Part shown: positions 1 to 11,541 of the stretch, in pieces
How the letters are laid out: every line of letters starts with the position of its first letter
Numbering within the stretch: position 1 is the stretch's first letter
From: Cymbidium sinense
Taxonomy: Eukaryota; Streptophyta; Magnoliopsida; Asparagales; Orchidaceae
Assembly: GCA_021442155.1 (NCBI GenBank)
Contig: CM038232.1
Location: 65,887,555-65,951,554 of the forward strand
Direction: 5' to 3'
DNA: 64,000 nucleotides
Translations under genes and position numbers: made by a program
Notes under the pieces: generated by a model
Databases searched by the model: none
What the model was told of the DNA's origin: nothing
What the model saw: the letters and a program-made list of their open reading frames with translations, nothing else

Positions 1-2235
1 TGGATTCACTTGGCTTTTGGATTGACTTTAGGCTGACCCAAGATGGGTTTGGGTGGGTTTGATCAGCCTCCAATGGGTTATGGGTTGGTTTCATGGGTTT
101 TGGCTCAATTTGGTCATATGGGTTTAATTTGGGTCATATTGGGTTAGGTTGACCAATTGGTCAAATTGGGTCAAATCAAGGCTTGAGTTAGGTTCAAATG
201 ATGATTTGAAGTATTTTGGTTCAAGTGATTTCAATCAATTTGGCCTAAGCTTGATTTTGGCTCATTTGGATTCATATAGGTCAAATGGGCTAAGTTGACC
301 AAATTGACCAAATTGGCCAAATTGGCTTGGGTTGGGTGTTGGTTCAAGTTCAATTGGTTGATTAAAATGATTGTAGGTTTTGGTTTGAATCAATTTGGAT
401 TTAATTTGTATTTTGGCCAATTTGACCTTTTAGGTCAATTTGAGCTAGGTTTAGGTTCAATTGACTAAATTGGAGCTTTGGTCAAGTTCAATAATGAATT
501 TCAAATGAACCCGTGCCATTGGTTGCAATCAATTTGGGTCGATGATTTGACCCATTTTGGCCTTTAGGTCAATTTGAAATGGGTCAACTTGGGTCAAATG
601 ACCAATTGGGTTTGGTTTGGCTTAATTGATGGTCAAGTCATGTTGAAACATTGATTATGGGTTGATGTGAATCATGGTTTCAATCAATTTGGTGTAGGAT
701 GAGTTTTGACTAGTTTGGGTTTCATATGGGCTAAGGGTTGACTAGGTCAAGTGACCAAGTTGACTTGGTTTGCCCTAATTCAAGGTGATTGGTCATCCTA
801 GGTGGCTGATCAAGATATGAGGCTTTGATGGGCTTGGTTCAATCTATTGGGGTTGGATTAGAACTTGGCTCAAAAGGTCCTTTAGGCCACTTTGATCACA
901 TGGACCTAAATGGGTCAATTGGCTTGATTCAAGTTTAGTTGAACTTATATATGAGCTTATGATTGAAATATAAATTAAATTGCAATCAATTTGGGGTCCA
1001 ATGGGCTTTAGCTCATATGAAGTTTTCAAGTTAAAAAGGCTAACTTGGGCTTGTTGACTTGAGTTTAGTTTGATGGTTGTAGGTTTCATTTATATTTGGA
1101 AAGATGATTGAAGGGATGATTTATTCAATAGAAAATCCATTGATTTTGGCTTGATTTAGGTGGGTTTTGGTTAAGTTTAAGGAATTGGCTTAAAGGGCTT
1201 GAATTGGGTTTTGATTTGATTTTGGATTTGTTTTTGGCTATTTGAATTTATATTCCATTTATATTTGTGAATAAATGAAGATATAAATGATTCATGAGAA
1301 AATCACTTGAGTTTGGAGTGATTTGGAAGAAAATTTGACTAAGCTCATGGTGGTAGGTCAAAAGGGCTTAAGTAAAAAATTGATTTAGTTTGATTTAATT
1401 TTGATTATTGAAATGTGGGTTTCATTTTTATTTGTAAATATAAATGAATATATAATTGATTTATAAGGAAACCAATTGATTTTGGGTTAATTTGAATGGG
1501 ATTTATCCAAGCTTGGAGGTAGGTCCATATGACTTAGACGGGTCTTGGTAGGATTTGGATTTAGTTTGGTTTAGTTTTGGTCATTTGGGTTTATATTTCA
1601 TTTATATTTGTGAATATTAATGATGATATAAATGATTCATGAAGGGATCAATCAAATTTGGGTTGAATTGGGTGGAGATTTGGCTAAGTCTATGGGATTC
1701 AATCATAAGATTTATGAAAAATTTTGGACTTGAATTTGATTATGGGATTGAAACATTTGAAGTTGGATTTGAATTGGAATTTGATAGTTTGATTGAAGGA
1801 TTGAATTGATATTTGATAAAATCGAATGAATTAGGATTGATTTGAATTTGGCTAAGGCTAAGTCCATAAGATGAAATCAAAGGGCTTAGGAAGGGTTTTG
1901 AATTTGAGTTCGATCATGGATTTCAATCAAATATTTTGGAATTTAGACTTGGATTTGGAATTTGAATTAGGATTTGAGGTTTGGTTTGAGATTTGAATTT
2001 GTATTGGATTTGAGAAGGTGCACATGGATTAGGTTTAGGCCATAGGGGGGATGATTCTCGTAAGTCTTAAGGCATGACATAATCCTATGATTAACCCTTC
2101 TAAATCTCTAGAATTAGATTAAGTGTCCACCTAATCACTAGAAGTGTCTTAGGACTAAGGAATTCTTAGTGTCTATAAGAGTCCTAGATCTAAGATGAGG
2201 AGATTGAAGACTCACTCTAAAAGTGAGGTCAACAA
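1..2235 (+). repeat. TTGACC-rich tandem-repeat block, left-flank copy (forward)
   Basis: The block is non-coding and built from recurring TTGACC/GGTCAA words. Its second half has a period near 170 bp, in which a palindromic word (tcatttatat...atataaatga) recurs at about 1255, 1422 and 1598. It is homologous over its length to the forward blocks in the array and, in reverse complement, to the blocks near 19295-21110. It ends at a shared gaggtcaac word, beyond which the copies diverge. The beginning lies outside the window. The block may be part of a long retroelement LTR, but no LTR termini are visible. ORFs inside it are products of the repeat. Confidence 0.75.
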
Positions 2236-2236
2236 G

Positions 2237-3350
2237 TATTCATTATGTTATTATGACTTTTTAGTCATGCATTTTTGGTGTAATTCATGCACCAACTATA
2301 TTTATAAATTTGATGAATCGTGTGTTAAGGATATATCTAAATTAATTTGTATTATTTTTAGTAATGATAAATTGATGTATTCAAAATCTGAGAATGATTA
2401 TTATACTTATTTGAGATTAGTGTTAGAGGCATTACGACAACATTAATTATATGCTAAGTTTTTAAGTGTTAGTTTCAGTTAAGAGCTATTACTTTTTTAA
2501 ACCATGTGGCGAGTGGTTGTGTCATTTTTATTGATCTCTAAAAGGAGTAGGCAGTAGTTGATTAGTTGAGAAAAATTATAATGTTTGAGGTTTGTATCTT
2601 TTGGAATGACAAGTTATTATATAAAGTTTATTAAATTATTTTCATAGATTATAATTTCTTTGGAAAAATTGACTTAGAAGGTAGATCCTTTGATTGAACA
2701 TCGAGTGTTAAATCGATTTCTAGAAATCGAACCTTTCTTGGTGTCAACACCTATTCTAACAATTTCATATGGTGTTGAGGGTTTCCAAGTATTCACTTAT
2801 GTTTCTTTGAGAGATTAAATTATGTGCTACAATAGAATGGGAGAATTATGACTTATGCAACTTAATAGTTGAAGCCAAACAAAAATATTATCCTACTCAT
2901 GGTTTGGAGTTGGTGGCTATTATATTTATATTAAAAATCTAGAGATATTATTTTCATGAAATGAGATGTGAAACTTATATAGATCATTAGAGCTTAAAGT
3001 GCATCTTCATATAGAAGTAATTGGTCTTAAAGTAGAGGAGTTGATCAAAGTTAATCAAGGATTATGACCTAAGCATTTTATATCAACCTAATAAGGCTAA
3101 TATAGTTGTTGATGATTAAGATGTCTACTAGTGTGGCAGGTTGTATGAGTACATCTAATGAGGCTCTAATTCGAGAGATGGAGAGATTAGAGATGGAAAT
3201 TATTTGATTAACTAGTGTGGATACACAATTTTTATCATAGATAATTATTCAAGCTTCTTTACGAGAGAAGATTAAGGATGCTCACTAGTCTGATGATGAG
3301 TATACAAGATTAATTGACTAGATTCAATAATGGAGGAGAGCTAAGCTATA
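2237..3350 (+). pseudogene. Ty3/gypsy pol relic: reverse transcriptase, RNase H and start of integrase
   Basis: This is a decayed polyprotein fragment of a Ty3/gypsy LTR retrotransposon. Around 2265-2445 one open frame of 83 codons (2195-2446) matches the RT palm. The F-x-D-D catalytic box appears as F-S-N-D, so the first Asp is lost, and it is followed by Y-S-K-S-E and an L-R-L-V-L-E-A-L-R helix. From about 2795 to 3130 the RNase H follows, with Y-P-T-H-x-L-E-L-V-A and I-D-H (normally TDH) and ending in L-Y-Q-P-N-K-A-N. Near 3140-3350 the linker into integrase can be followed with several stops. Frame changes and stops occur throughout. It begins directly after the TTGACC block, so gag, protease and the N-terminal RT are missing. 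It could not make protein. Confidence 0.75.
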
Positions 3351-3889
3351 AGCTAATAATCATTAGGTGTTGACTTATTATGGAGAAAAACTTCTATAGG
3401 GGTGAGTCGCCTTTAAAATCATGGGTAGAAATGAAAGAGGCAAGACACATATAGAAATTTATCTTTTAGGATGCCACGAAATCCACGATGTACTTATTAG
3501 GTGGGAGTACTTCATCAAGGAAATAGTGTACTATCTCAAAAGATAGAAGTCACTACGCTTTAATGGACCTAATCACCTCAGTAAGGAATTCTAAGAATGA
3601 TAAGTTTGCACATATACCAGAGATTCTTCCTCCACTTTACATAAAAAAGTAAAGTAGGATTTATTTTAAATTGGGTTCATTAAGTTCCCTATAGGGGCAA
3701 GCTCCATAGTTAATTACATCCTAAGGAATGGTGATTCCTTCGAAAAACTCTCGATTAAGGTAAATGATCATTGTCTTTGAAGATTTCAGTAGAAAAAGAC
3801 CATCAATCGATTGGTTTTATTTTTGAAAGATCAAACGGGATTGATCAAAAGAGGGGGTTTTTATCAAAGCCAAAATGAAAGATAAATAG

Positions 3890-3927
3890 GAGATGCTCAT
3901 GATGCTAGGAAACTTAGCGAGCATCTC
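3890..3927. repeat. Stem-loop with 9-bp perfect arms
   Basis: gagatgctc at 3890-3898 pairs exactly with gagcatctc at 3919-3927 around a 20-nt loop. It resembles the serial hairpins of the array units. Confidence 0.55.
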
Positions 3928-5010
3928 AAACTATCTTATAGTTGGGCTTTACATTTTTGAAATTGATTTAGTTTATTTAAGTTGAATTTTTTATTAGAAA
4001 TTTAGGACTTAAGATTCCTTAATACAAGATTAAGAAAATGCTTAAGAGGTGAGGAATTATGCTTATGACGCGTAAAGGGGAGAAGCAACCTCAGAACTTA
4101 AATCTAATGAGCTTTGGCGAGGGACAAAAGTACAACCTAAATCAAAGGTGAAAAATGGGTAATTAGTTTGCCTCCACAAGAGAGGATAAATCACCCTACT
4201 ATTTGGACTTACAACCGCTTAGGGCTGGTCGCCAACTAACTCCTCCTATGATTTTAAATACATGTAGGCAAGTCATTATGCTTATGCAAGATAGCTAGGC
4301 TGTTATTCATTTAGAAAGAGACTATGTCCTTAAACTCACTCCCTAAAGAGACTAGATCATGTAAAGGAACATGCTTCAAATGACCTAAATCTAATGCAAT
4401 TTAAAATTAATTTTTAAGTTTTATTTTGGATAATTATTTTGACTCTAATAAGATTCATATGACTAATGCATGAGAAAGAAGGTTATTGGCCAAAATCAAC
4501 GAAGGGAGGAGGTGAGTTTCCACCATGGCTCTCATCAAAGCCAAGTTTCTCTATCAAAAGTGGAAGCCCTCCAATCAAGAGTGAAATAAGATGCATTTGT
4601 GCATGATATTATAAAAGAAATACTCATCCAGTTAAGGGGTTGCTAATTCTTTTATCTTGATTTTAAACCTAAGCTTTAGGTTAGGTTATGAATTATTTAA
4701 TTTTATTTTGAGTTGTTAAGTTTGGTAAAAGAATTATTTTTCCCTAAAGAGCCTAATCCGCATACAAGCCATACATAAAGCAAGGAAGAAACTAGGAAAA
4801 TCATGCCACTTAATGCAAAAGCTAAAAAATTTATCAATCAATTTATAAAGCTAATCACAAAAAAAATAAAAGGCCATTATGGTCGGGCACCACCGCACAA
4901 ACCCGAAAATATCAAATGTGGGTAGTCGAGCTCTACTCTTATACAACCCGGATTACAAATGAATTAAATTACAATTAAGCAAAGAAATTCATTGTATGGG
5001 GGTATTCATG

Positions 5011-5064
5011 CTTTATTTCTTCTTTCTTCTTTTCTTTTTCTTCTTCTTTTCTTCTTTCTTCTTT
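5011..5064 (+). repeat. Pyrimidine (TTC/TTTC) tract
   Basis: A run of about 50 nt composed almost only of T and C in ttctt and tttc words. It is low-complexity. Confidence 0.7.
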
Positions 5065-5837
5065 AGGTTCCTTCTCTTAGATGGTTGGAAGGTAGATGCT
5101 CCAAAGGCTTCACATAGTGCATAAGATAGGATCTTATGACCAATGTTCATCCTAATCCCCATAACAATCATTCTAAAATCCTAATTACACAAATTTACAT
5201 GAAAAAGAAAAGTGAAAATCTAACTAACACCTGCAAAACTAAGGTTAGCTAAAATAAAATAAAGAAATCCCTAGCATGTATATTGGACTTATCACCCCAC
5301 ACATGGGTGACTAAGTCCACCTGGCCTATGGACTATGCTTAGGGGTATAAAGCACCCGCAAGCAAAAATATTTATATTTTTATTTATGATATCGCCCTTA
5401 AGCACAATCTCCTACAAAAAAGAATAGTTAGACTAATAACATCCTACCATTCATTCTATGAGCATACACCCAAACATCCAGTCTAAAATATATATCACAA
5501 AATAAAATTAAACATCAAACCATGCACCGACTTAACCTAAGGCTAGAAGTGGTGACTTAGGCTAATGTATGTGCTTTGAAGGCATGTGTGGTAAGCTTAG
5601 TTGTGGCATTAGATTTAAATTTTCTAAGTGTGAAGAACATGTTTAACTTAGAGGAGGGTTTCATTTAAGTTGTTTAATAATTTTGAGTTGATTATATTTC
5701 ATATTTTAATTTGATTTAAGTGGGTCCTACTATTAATTACTAAGTTATGAAGAGAGGGAAAGAGAAGAGAACTTCCTTTTCCTTCCCTAACTTAAGTAAT
5801 TTCCAAAGTAGATTCACATTTTAGTTTTGTTTAGGTG

Positions 5838-7463
5838 AATGTTTTGATTACATCTTTTAATTTAATCCTAAGTTTAGATAAACTCTAAACAAACCTATTA
5901 AAAAAGAAAGGTATTTTAAGATTAAATAAAATGAACCAAAATTTACATAACACGCATTACTTCATTTCTTTCCCAACATATATAGCATGCATATGGATGG
6001 ACCTTAAGCATATCTATATATACAAATGAGAGTATTAGACATACATTATGATGCATGCTAAGTAATCCATTTAAGGGAATTTAGAAGTTGAATATGCATG
6101 ATTTTCCTTAAGTAGAATGGGTTTTCTTATCCAAATTTTGACATACACACATGAAAGTAAGAAAGGCATAAGTGAGTGCAAGCATTGTTAACTGTGAGGT
6201 GTAAGGTACAAGACCTATTTAGGGCTATTTAAAGCTCCCGGGGTTGTCCAGACTAATATACCACTTTTCTTAAATACAAACATATATATAAAAGAAATGA
6301 AATAGAAAAGGAGAATGCAAAAATTGTTTAATCGCTTCATTTTATTTTATGAAATTTATGTATGTTAGTATAGGTAACCCTTCTTAGGTGATATCATATG
6401 GATGAATAGGATATGTAATTAAGTAAGTGTTGGGTTCTTTTCAAATGAACCCTACATCTTGTTAACTCCTATTCAAAACTATACCAACATAAGGAAGAAA
6501 AGAAACCTATGCTAAGCATACATTTATAATCTATCATATGGAAACTCATAATTAAAATATAAGTAGCATACTTTCAGATTTGGTATTTGATTTATCTATT
6601 TTGAAAATAATTTGGATTTTGTAGTGATAATAGCCACTCATATTTCTACTTTAGCCAACACATACAAATTTGACATAAAGTAAACAATTTTATTTAAAAT
6701 TGAAATTTGAAAAATATGAAGTTAACTTGTTGGGGGGAAAGATTCAAAGTAATGAATGCGTAAGCAAGTTCACTTCCCTTAAATCCTAAAGACATTCTTA
6801 TGGAATCGAAAGTTTAAAATAAATCAAAGTGAATGTAAAGTGATTTTTGTTTAGTTTGAAGTTTGATTTAATTTTGAAAAGGTGAGATGAGTTTCTTTGT
6901 TTCTAACCCATTCCACATGTGTTTGATATTTTGGTTTAATTTTTAGATAATTAGATCCATTTTTATGCATTGATTAAGTTAAGGCATGAATTAAGTAACT
7001 TAATTAACCCTTACCTATACCACCTTAGAAGAATTAACTAAATAATTATGAGCCAATGAGATGACATAAAACTCACAAGAAATTTAAATTTGTAATGCAC
7101 TTAATAAGAAAAAGGCCTAATGCAATTTTGCTCCTAATTAAAAGTTAGTTAAGCTAAGGGGTTTAGCTTAAGTAATTTCAAAACACTCTTTTATACTAAT
7201 AAATTGGGTTTTTATTTCCTTAATTGAACTTATGCTATTAAACACCTAAACTTCTACCCAAAGTAGATTAATTTAGTTATGGAACTTTTTAGAATTTTTA
7301 GAAATTAATTAAGTTAATAATTAATAAATTAACCCTTAATTAAGTGGAGATTAAAGAGAGAAGTGGGTATGACCACTATGTCCCCTTGAGCTTTTAGGAA
7401 CGCCTCAAGTGGATATGAAGAGGGTATGACCAAATTATCCATAGATTAAGCCAAAATTTGTTC
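5838..7463. other. Unit 1 non-coding spacer
   Basis: About 1.6 kb of AT-rich sequence without a coding frame, present in all units. It is likely untranslated or LTR DNA of the element that carries the TTGACC blocks, since it lies between the hairpin series of the preceding unit and the forward block. I recognise no motif in it. Confidence 0.45.
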
Positions 7464-9565
7464 TATGGCCTAGGGGTAGAATGGTCAATTTGATGTTTTT
7501 CCACTTTGGATATGTTGGGTATGTGGAGAAACTAGGTTTGGCCAAGTTTCATGAAATTTGGAATTTATTTGATAGGGTTTGGCTTATGTTGACCCATTTA
7601 GGTCAAAATGGGTCAACTTGGGTCAAGTTGACTAGTATGTCAAATTGGGTCAAACCAAGGGTTGGGACAAGTTCATATGACCATTTGAAATATTTTAGTA
7701 GCTTTGGTTTGATTCAAATTGATATAGTTTTGGCTCATATGACTTCATTTAGGTCAAATGGGTCAAGTTGACCTATTTAACCCATTTGACCTACCTGAGG
7801 TAGGTCAATGGTAGGTTTAGGTTAGGTTAATCATATGAAGTGGATTGGTATCTTTGTTTCCAATCAATTTGGGTTAAGCTCAATTTTGGCTCAACATGAC
7901 TCCTTTAGGTCATGTTGGGTCTAAGGTCAATTGGGCTCGGTTAGGTCTAGTTGGCCAATTGAGGCTTTGGTCAAGTTCTACAAGTGATTTGGAATGGACT
8001 TGACCCATTGGTTTTGATTAATTTGGCTTAGATCAAGTTTTGACACATTTTGGCCCTTTAGGTCAAAATGGGTCAACTTGGGTCAAGTGGTCAATTGGGT
8101 TAAGTTAGGGTCAAATGTTGGCTTGGTCAAGTTCAAATATAAGTCATGAGTGAACTTAGATCAATGGTTTCAATCAATTTGGCATATGGTGAAATTTGGC
8201 TATGTTAGGTTTCATTTTAGGCTAAGTGTTGACTTGGTTTGACCCAATTTGACTGATTGATCATCCTATGATGATTGTTGATCATGATGAGAGGGATATA
8301 TTAGTTTGGTTCAATCCAATTTGGTTAGGATTAGAATTTGGCTCATAAGGGTACTTTAGATCACTTTGGGTTAAGTGAGCCTAAGTGGGTCAAATGGTTT
8401 GGTTAAAGCTTGATTTGAAGTTGGTTGATCTTTTATATGGACTCATGATTGAAATATAAATCCATTTTGGTTTGAAGTCAAATGGGTTTTGATCCATTTG
8501 ATAATTTCATATTCAAAGGAAGAACATGAAGGAGTTTTGGGTTTGATTTTTGAACTAGGTTTGATTGTTTGATTGAAGTTTGGATTATATATGGGCTCAT
8601 GATTGTAGGGTTGATTGAATCATGAGAGAAAATTAAGAGTTTGGCTTGATTTGAAATTGATTTGGCTAAGTTCAAGATTTTGACTTGAAAGACTTAGATT
8701 GGATTTTGAGTTGATTTGAGTTTGATTTTGGAATTGGTTTTGATTGTTTGAATTTATATTTCATTTATATATATATGAATATAAATTGATCATGCAAAAA
8801 TTTCAATTATTTGAAATGGTTTAATCATGATTTGGGCTAAGTTCATTAAGAAGGATTTAAGAGACTTAAGAAAATTTTGGAGTTTGGAGTTTGAATTTTT
8901 GAATTTGGTTTGATTGATTTATATTTACATTTCATTTATATATGTGAATATAAATGAGAATGTAAATGAGTTTTGAGAAAATCTTATTAGTTTGAATAGG
9001 TTTGTTCAAGATTTAGGCTAAGTCCATTAATGGAAAATCAAAGGACTTAGGAAATTTTTAAATTGGAAATTTAATTTGAGGACTTGATTTGAATATATAT
9101 TTCATTTATATATGTGAATATAAATGAGAATATAAATGAAATATGAGAAAATCCTTAAAGATTTGAATTGGTTTTGATCATTATTTTGGTTAAGTCCTTA
9201 AGGAAGGTTAAGGACTTAGGCAAAATTTGGACTTAGGAATTTTTTGATGGATTTTGGTCATGAGTTTTAATCATAGATTTCAATCATATGAAATTGATTT
9301 GAGTTTTGAGAAAATCAATTAAGACTGATTTGGAGTTCGACTTGAAGGAAGGAAGGTGAGGAATGGTTTAAGCTAAGGGTAGGAAATTTTCCTAACACCC
9401 CAAGGCATGACCTATTCCTATGGCTAACTCTTCTAAGTCTTCTAGGGGCTAGGTTGAGTGTCCACCTAATCACTAAATGTGTCTTAAGACTAAGAAAATC
9501 TTAAATTCTAAGAGGAGTTCTATGTCTAATATGGAGGGGTTGAGAGCTCATTCTAAAATGAGGTC
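7464..9565 (+). repeat. TTGACC-rich block, unit 1 forward copy
   Basis: Homologous to 80-2235. At least twelve TTGAC/GTCAA words fall between about 7588 and 7810. The distal half is a diverged tandem repeat whose palindromic tcatttatat word falls at 8761, 8932 and 9102 (spacing 170-171 bp). Ends at gaggtcaac, beyond which integrase-coding debris begins. Confidence 0.75.
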
Positions 9566-9589
9566 AACACTTATGGATGTTGACTTTGG

Positions 9590-10860
9590 ATTTTTCTATT
9601 GGTGGTTTAAGAAGGAGATATTTCATGAGGCTTATTATTTTGCATACATAATTCTCCCAAGGAGTAAGATGTATAATGATCTAAAACTAAAAATTTTGTG
9701 GTCTAGGTTAAAGCGGAAGTGGTAAAGTTTGATTTGAGATGTTAAACATGTCAGATGGTAAAAAAAAAGAGCATCAGAGACTTAGTAGTTTTTTACAGCC
9801 ATTTATTTATCCTTGAGTGGAAATGGGAGGATGCCATTATAGATTTTATTATGGGTTCTTTTGAGGTCCAAACACGATCATGATGTAGTATGATTTGTGG
9901 CTAATCATTTATCAAAGTCAGCTTTTTTTTTTTGTCCTATAAGGTAGATAGATTCTATTAAGAAGTTGGCACATTCATGTATTCATGATATTGTCATATT
10001 ACATGAAATATTGAAGTTTGTTATTTCGATCATGATGGCGATTTACATTGAAGTTATGATGAGGTATTCATGAGATTCGGGACTAAGTTAAATTTTAGTA
10101 TAGCCTTTCACCTATAGATAAATGATTAGTTTGAGAGGACCATTTAAGTGTTGAAGGATTTAATATGATTATGCACACTTAAATTTGGAGGGAGCTAAAA
10201 GGATCATATATCTTTGATTGAGTTTGCATATAATAATAGCTTTTAATCAAGTATTAGTAGGAGATGCAAAACACCTTTATCTTAGATAGAGGTGGGTGAG
10301 AGAAGATTGATGGGACATGAGTTAGTAGATGATTGCATTAAGAAGATCAGATTAAGCAAGGATAGGTCAAAAGCAACACAAGATATACAAAAAAAGTATT
10401 AAGATCCCAAGCATTGAATAGTTGAATTTTAGGTGGGCGATTTTTTTTAATAGAAAGTTAGCTCTATGAATGGTGTGAGTAGATTTGACAAAGAAGATTT
10501 ATCAGGCCTTTTGAGGTGTTCAGTAGAGTTGGCCAATATGCTTACAGATTATTGTTACCCAGTCATATGTTAGAAGTGCATGATATATTTCATGTATCTA
10601 TATTAAGAAAGTGAGTTACTAATGTTGATCATGAAATTCCCGATGATGAGATTGAGATAAAACCTAATTTAGCATATAGAGAGAAGCTTGAGTTTATTTT
10701 GGCATTTGACATGAAATAGTTGAAGAGCAGTTAGATCCCTATGGTCAAAGTTCAGTGGAAGCAGATATCAAAAAAAAAAAAATTGCTAAATTAAAAGAAG
10801 AGGTTGATAAAAGATAATTATATCCAAATTTATTTGATAGCTAGCTAATTGTGAATGTTG
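9590..10860 (+). pseudogene. Ty3/gypsy (chromovirus-type) integrase relic, unit 1
   Basis: This is integrase debris with stops and frameshifts. In order: the zinc-binding region (S-K-M-Y-N-D-L-K near 9663, then T-C-Q-M-V-K near 9745); P-E-W-K-W-E-D and I-I-D-F-I-M-G with the first catalytic Asp near 9820-9860; L-S-K-S-A-F near 9910; the second catalytic Asp in S-D-H-D near 10030, just before a 1-2 nt loss that shifts the frame; T-K-L-N-F-S and E-R-T-I with the catalytic Glu near 10085-10145; E-F-A-Y-N-N; and the C-terminal G-E-R-R-L-M-G, F-E-V-F-S-R-V-G, H-D-I-F-H-V-S-I-L-R-K and P-M-V-K-V-Q-W. The last segment is chromodomain-like, as in plant chromoviruses. RT and RNase H are absent upstream. 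A polypurine tract and an LTR follow directly. Confidence 0.8.
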
Positions 10861-10876
10861 AGGATGAAATTTTTCT

Positions 10877-10886
10877 AAAGGGGGAA
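10877..10886 (+). other. Polypurine tract, unit 1
   Basis: aaagggggaa lies just after the end of the integrase relic and two bases before the TG that opens the LTR-like segment. This is the usual position of a plus-strand primer in Ty3/gypsy elements. Confidence 0.65.
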
Positions 10887-11438
10887 TATGATAATTGTTT
10901 CTACATAAATTGAATGGACCTATAACTTGCATGTTTACTTTGTGTTCATTGATTTTCTCTGAGTTTTAGAATTAATTTTATATTTGTTTTATTTTCAGAG
11001 AATTTTCATAGTTTTGAATGGATAGAATTTTGACATGTCAAAATTTACCTTAGCATATTTACATAAAATTTTAAAATGTGTTTTATGTTCAATTCATAAA
11101 TTATCTTTACAACATTCTAAAGTACTCTTGATTTTATTTTAAGCATATTTTTATCTATTTTTATGAGCATCATAAAGATGAAAATAAAAGATTTGTATTT
11201 GATTTATTTTCCTTAAGAAATTTGTACATATTTGTAAAAGTAGATTTTTGAAATCATCTAGTGTCCATTTTGAAAGTCATTTTCAAATGTATGTTCTAGA
11301 CATTATGTTCTATTTATTGACTATTTTCATAATTTTTAAAGTCTTGTATTTCAAAATATAAGAGAATTTATAAAAAATTATAATTAAAATATAACAATTT
11401 TAATAATTAACCTTTGTTTCTTTTATACACACACATAC

Positions 11439-11454
11439 ATATATATTATAAATA
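11439..11454 (+). promoter_or_regulatory. TATA element of the LTR, unit 1
   Basis: tatatattataaataccc lies about 550 bp into the LTR, where a U3 promoter would sit. A pyrimidine-rich stretch (ttttcttgttttcttcattt) follows, a plausible start region. Confidence 0.45.
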
Positions 11455-11502
11455 CCCAAACCCATTTTCTTGTTTTCTTCATTTCTTAAATAGAGAGCAT
11501 TC

Positions 11503-11503
<1 letters not shown>

Positions 11504-11539
<36 letters not shown>
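11504..11539 (+). repeat. (GA)n microsatellite, unit 1
   Basis: About 18 GA repeats downstream of the LTR TATA element. The length differs among the three units (36, 55 and 48 bp). The arginine/glutamate ORF across it (11414-11599) is a by-product. Confidence 0.9.

Positions 11540-11541
<2 letters not shown>

Larger units (their letters stand above)
3351..5837. other. Left flank, unassigned non-coding DNA
   Basis: I see no coding frame of substance. The sequence has the look of retroelement untranslated or LTR DNA, with short stem-loops and G-rich and A-rich patches. It resembles in style the hairpin region at 21184-22510 but I could not align it. The stretch 3700-3930 holds several short inverted repeats, and 5011-5064 is a pyrimidine tract. 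It ends where the tandem array begins. Confidence 0.4.

Noticed and set aside
844..1089. Minus-strand frames in the TTGACC blocks (also 7481-7771, 8478-8675, 21095-21307)
   Set aside because: They are chance frames in tandem-repeat DNA, not conserved between homologous blocks.
2237..3350. Endogenous pararetrovirus
   Set aside because: The RT/RNase H motifs and the linker into integrase fit Ty3/gypsy elements. No movement- or coat-protein motif is seen, and integrase follows RNase H.
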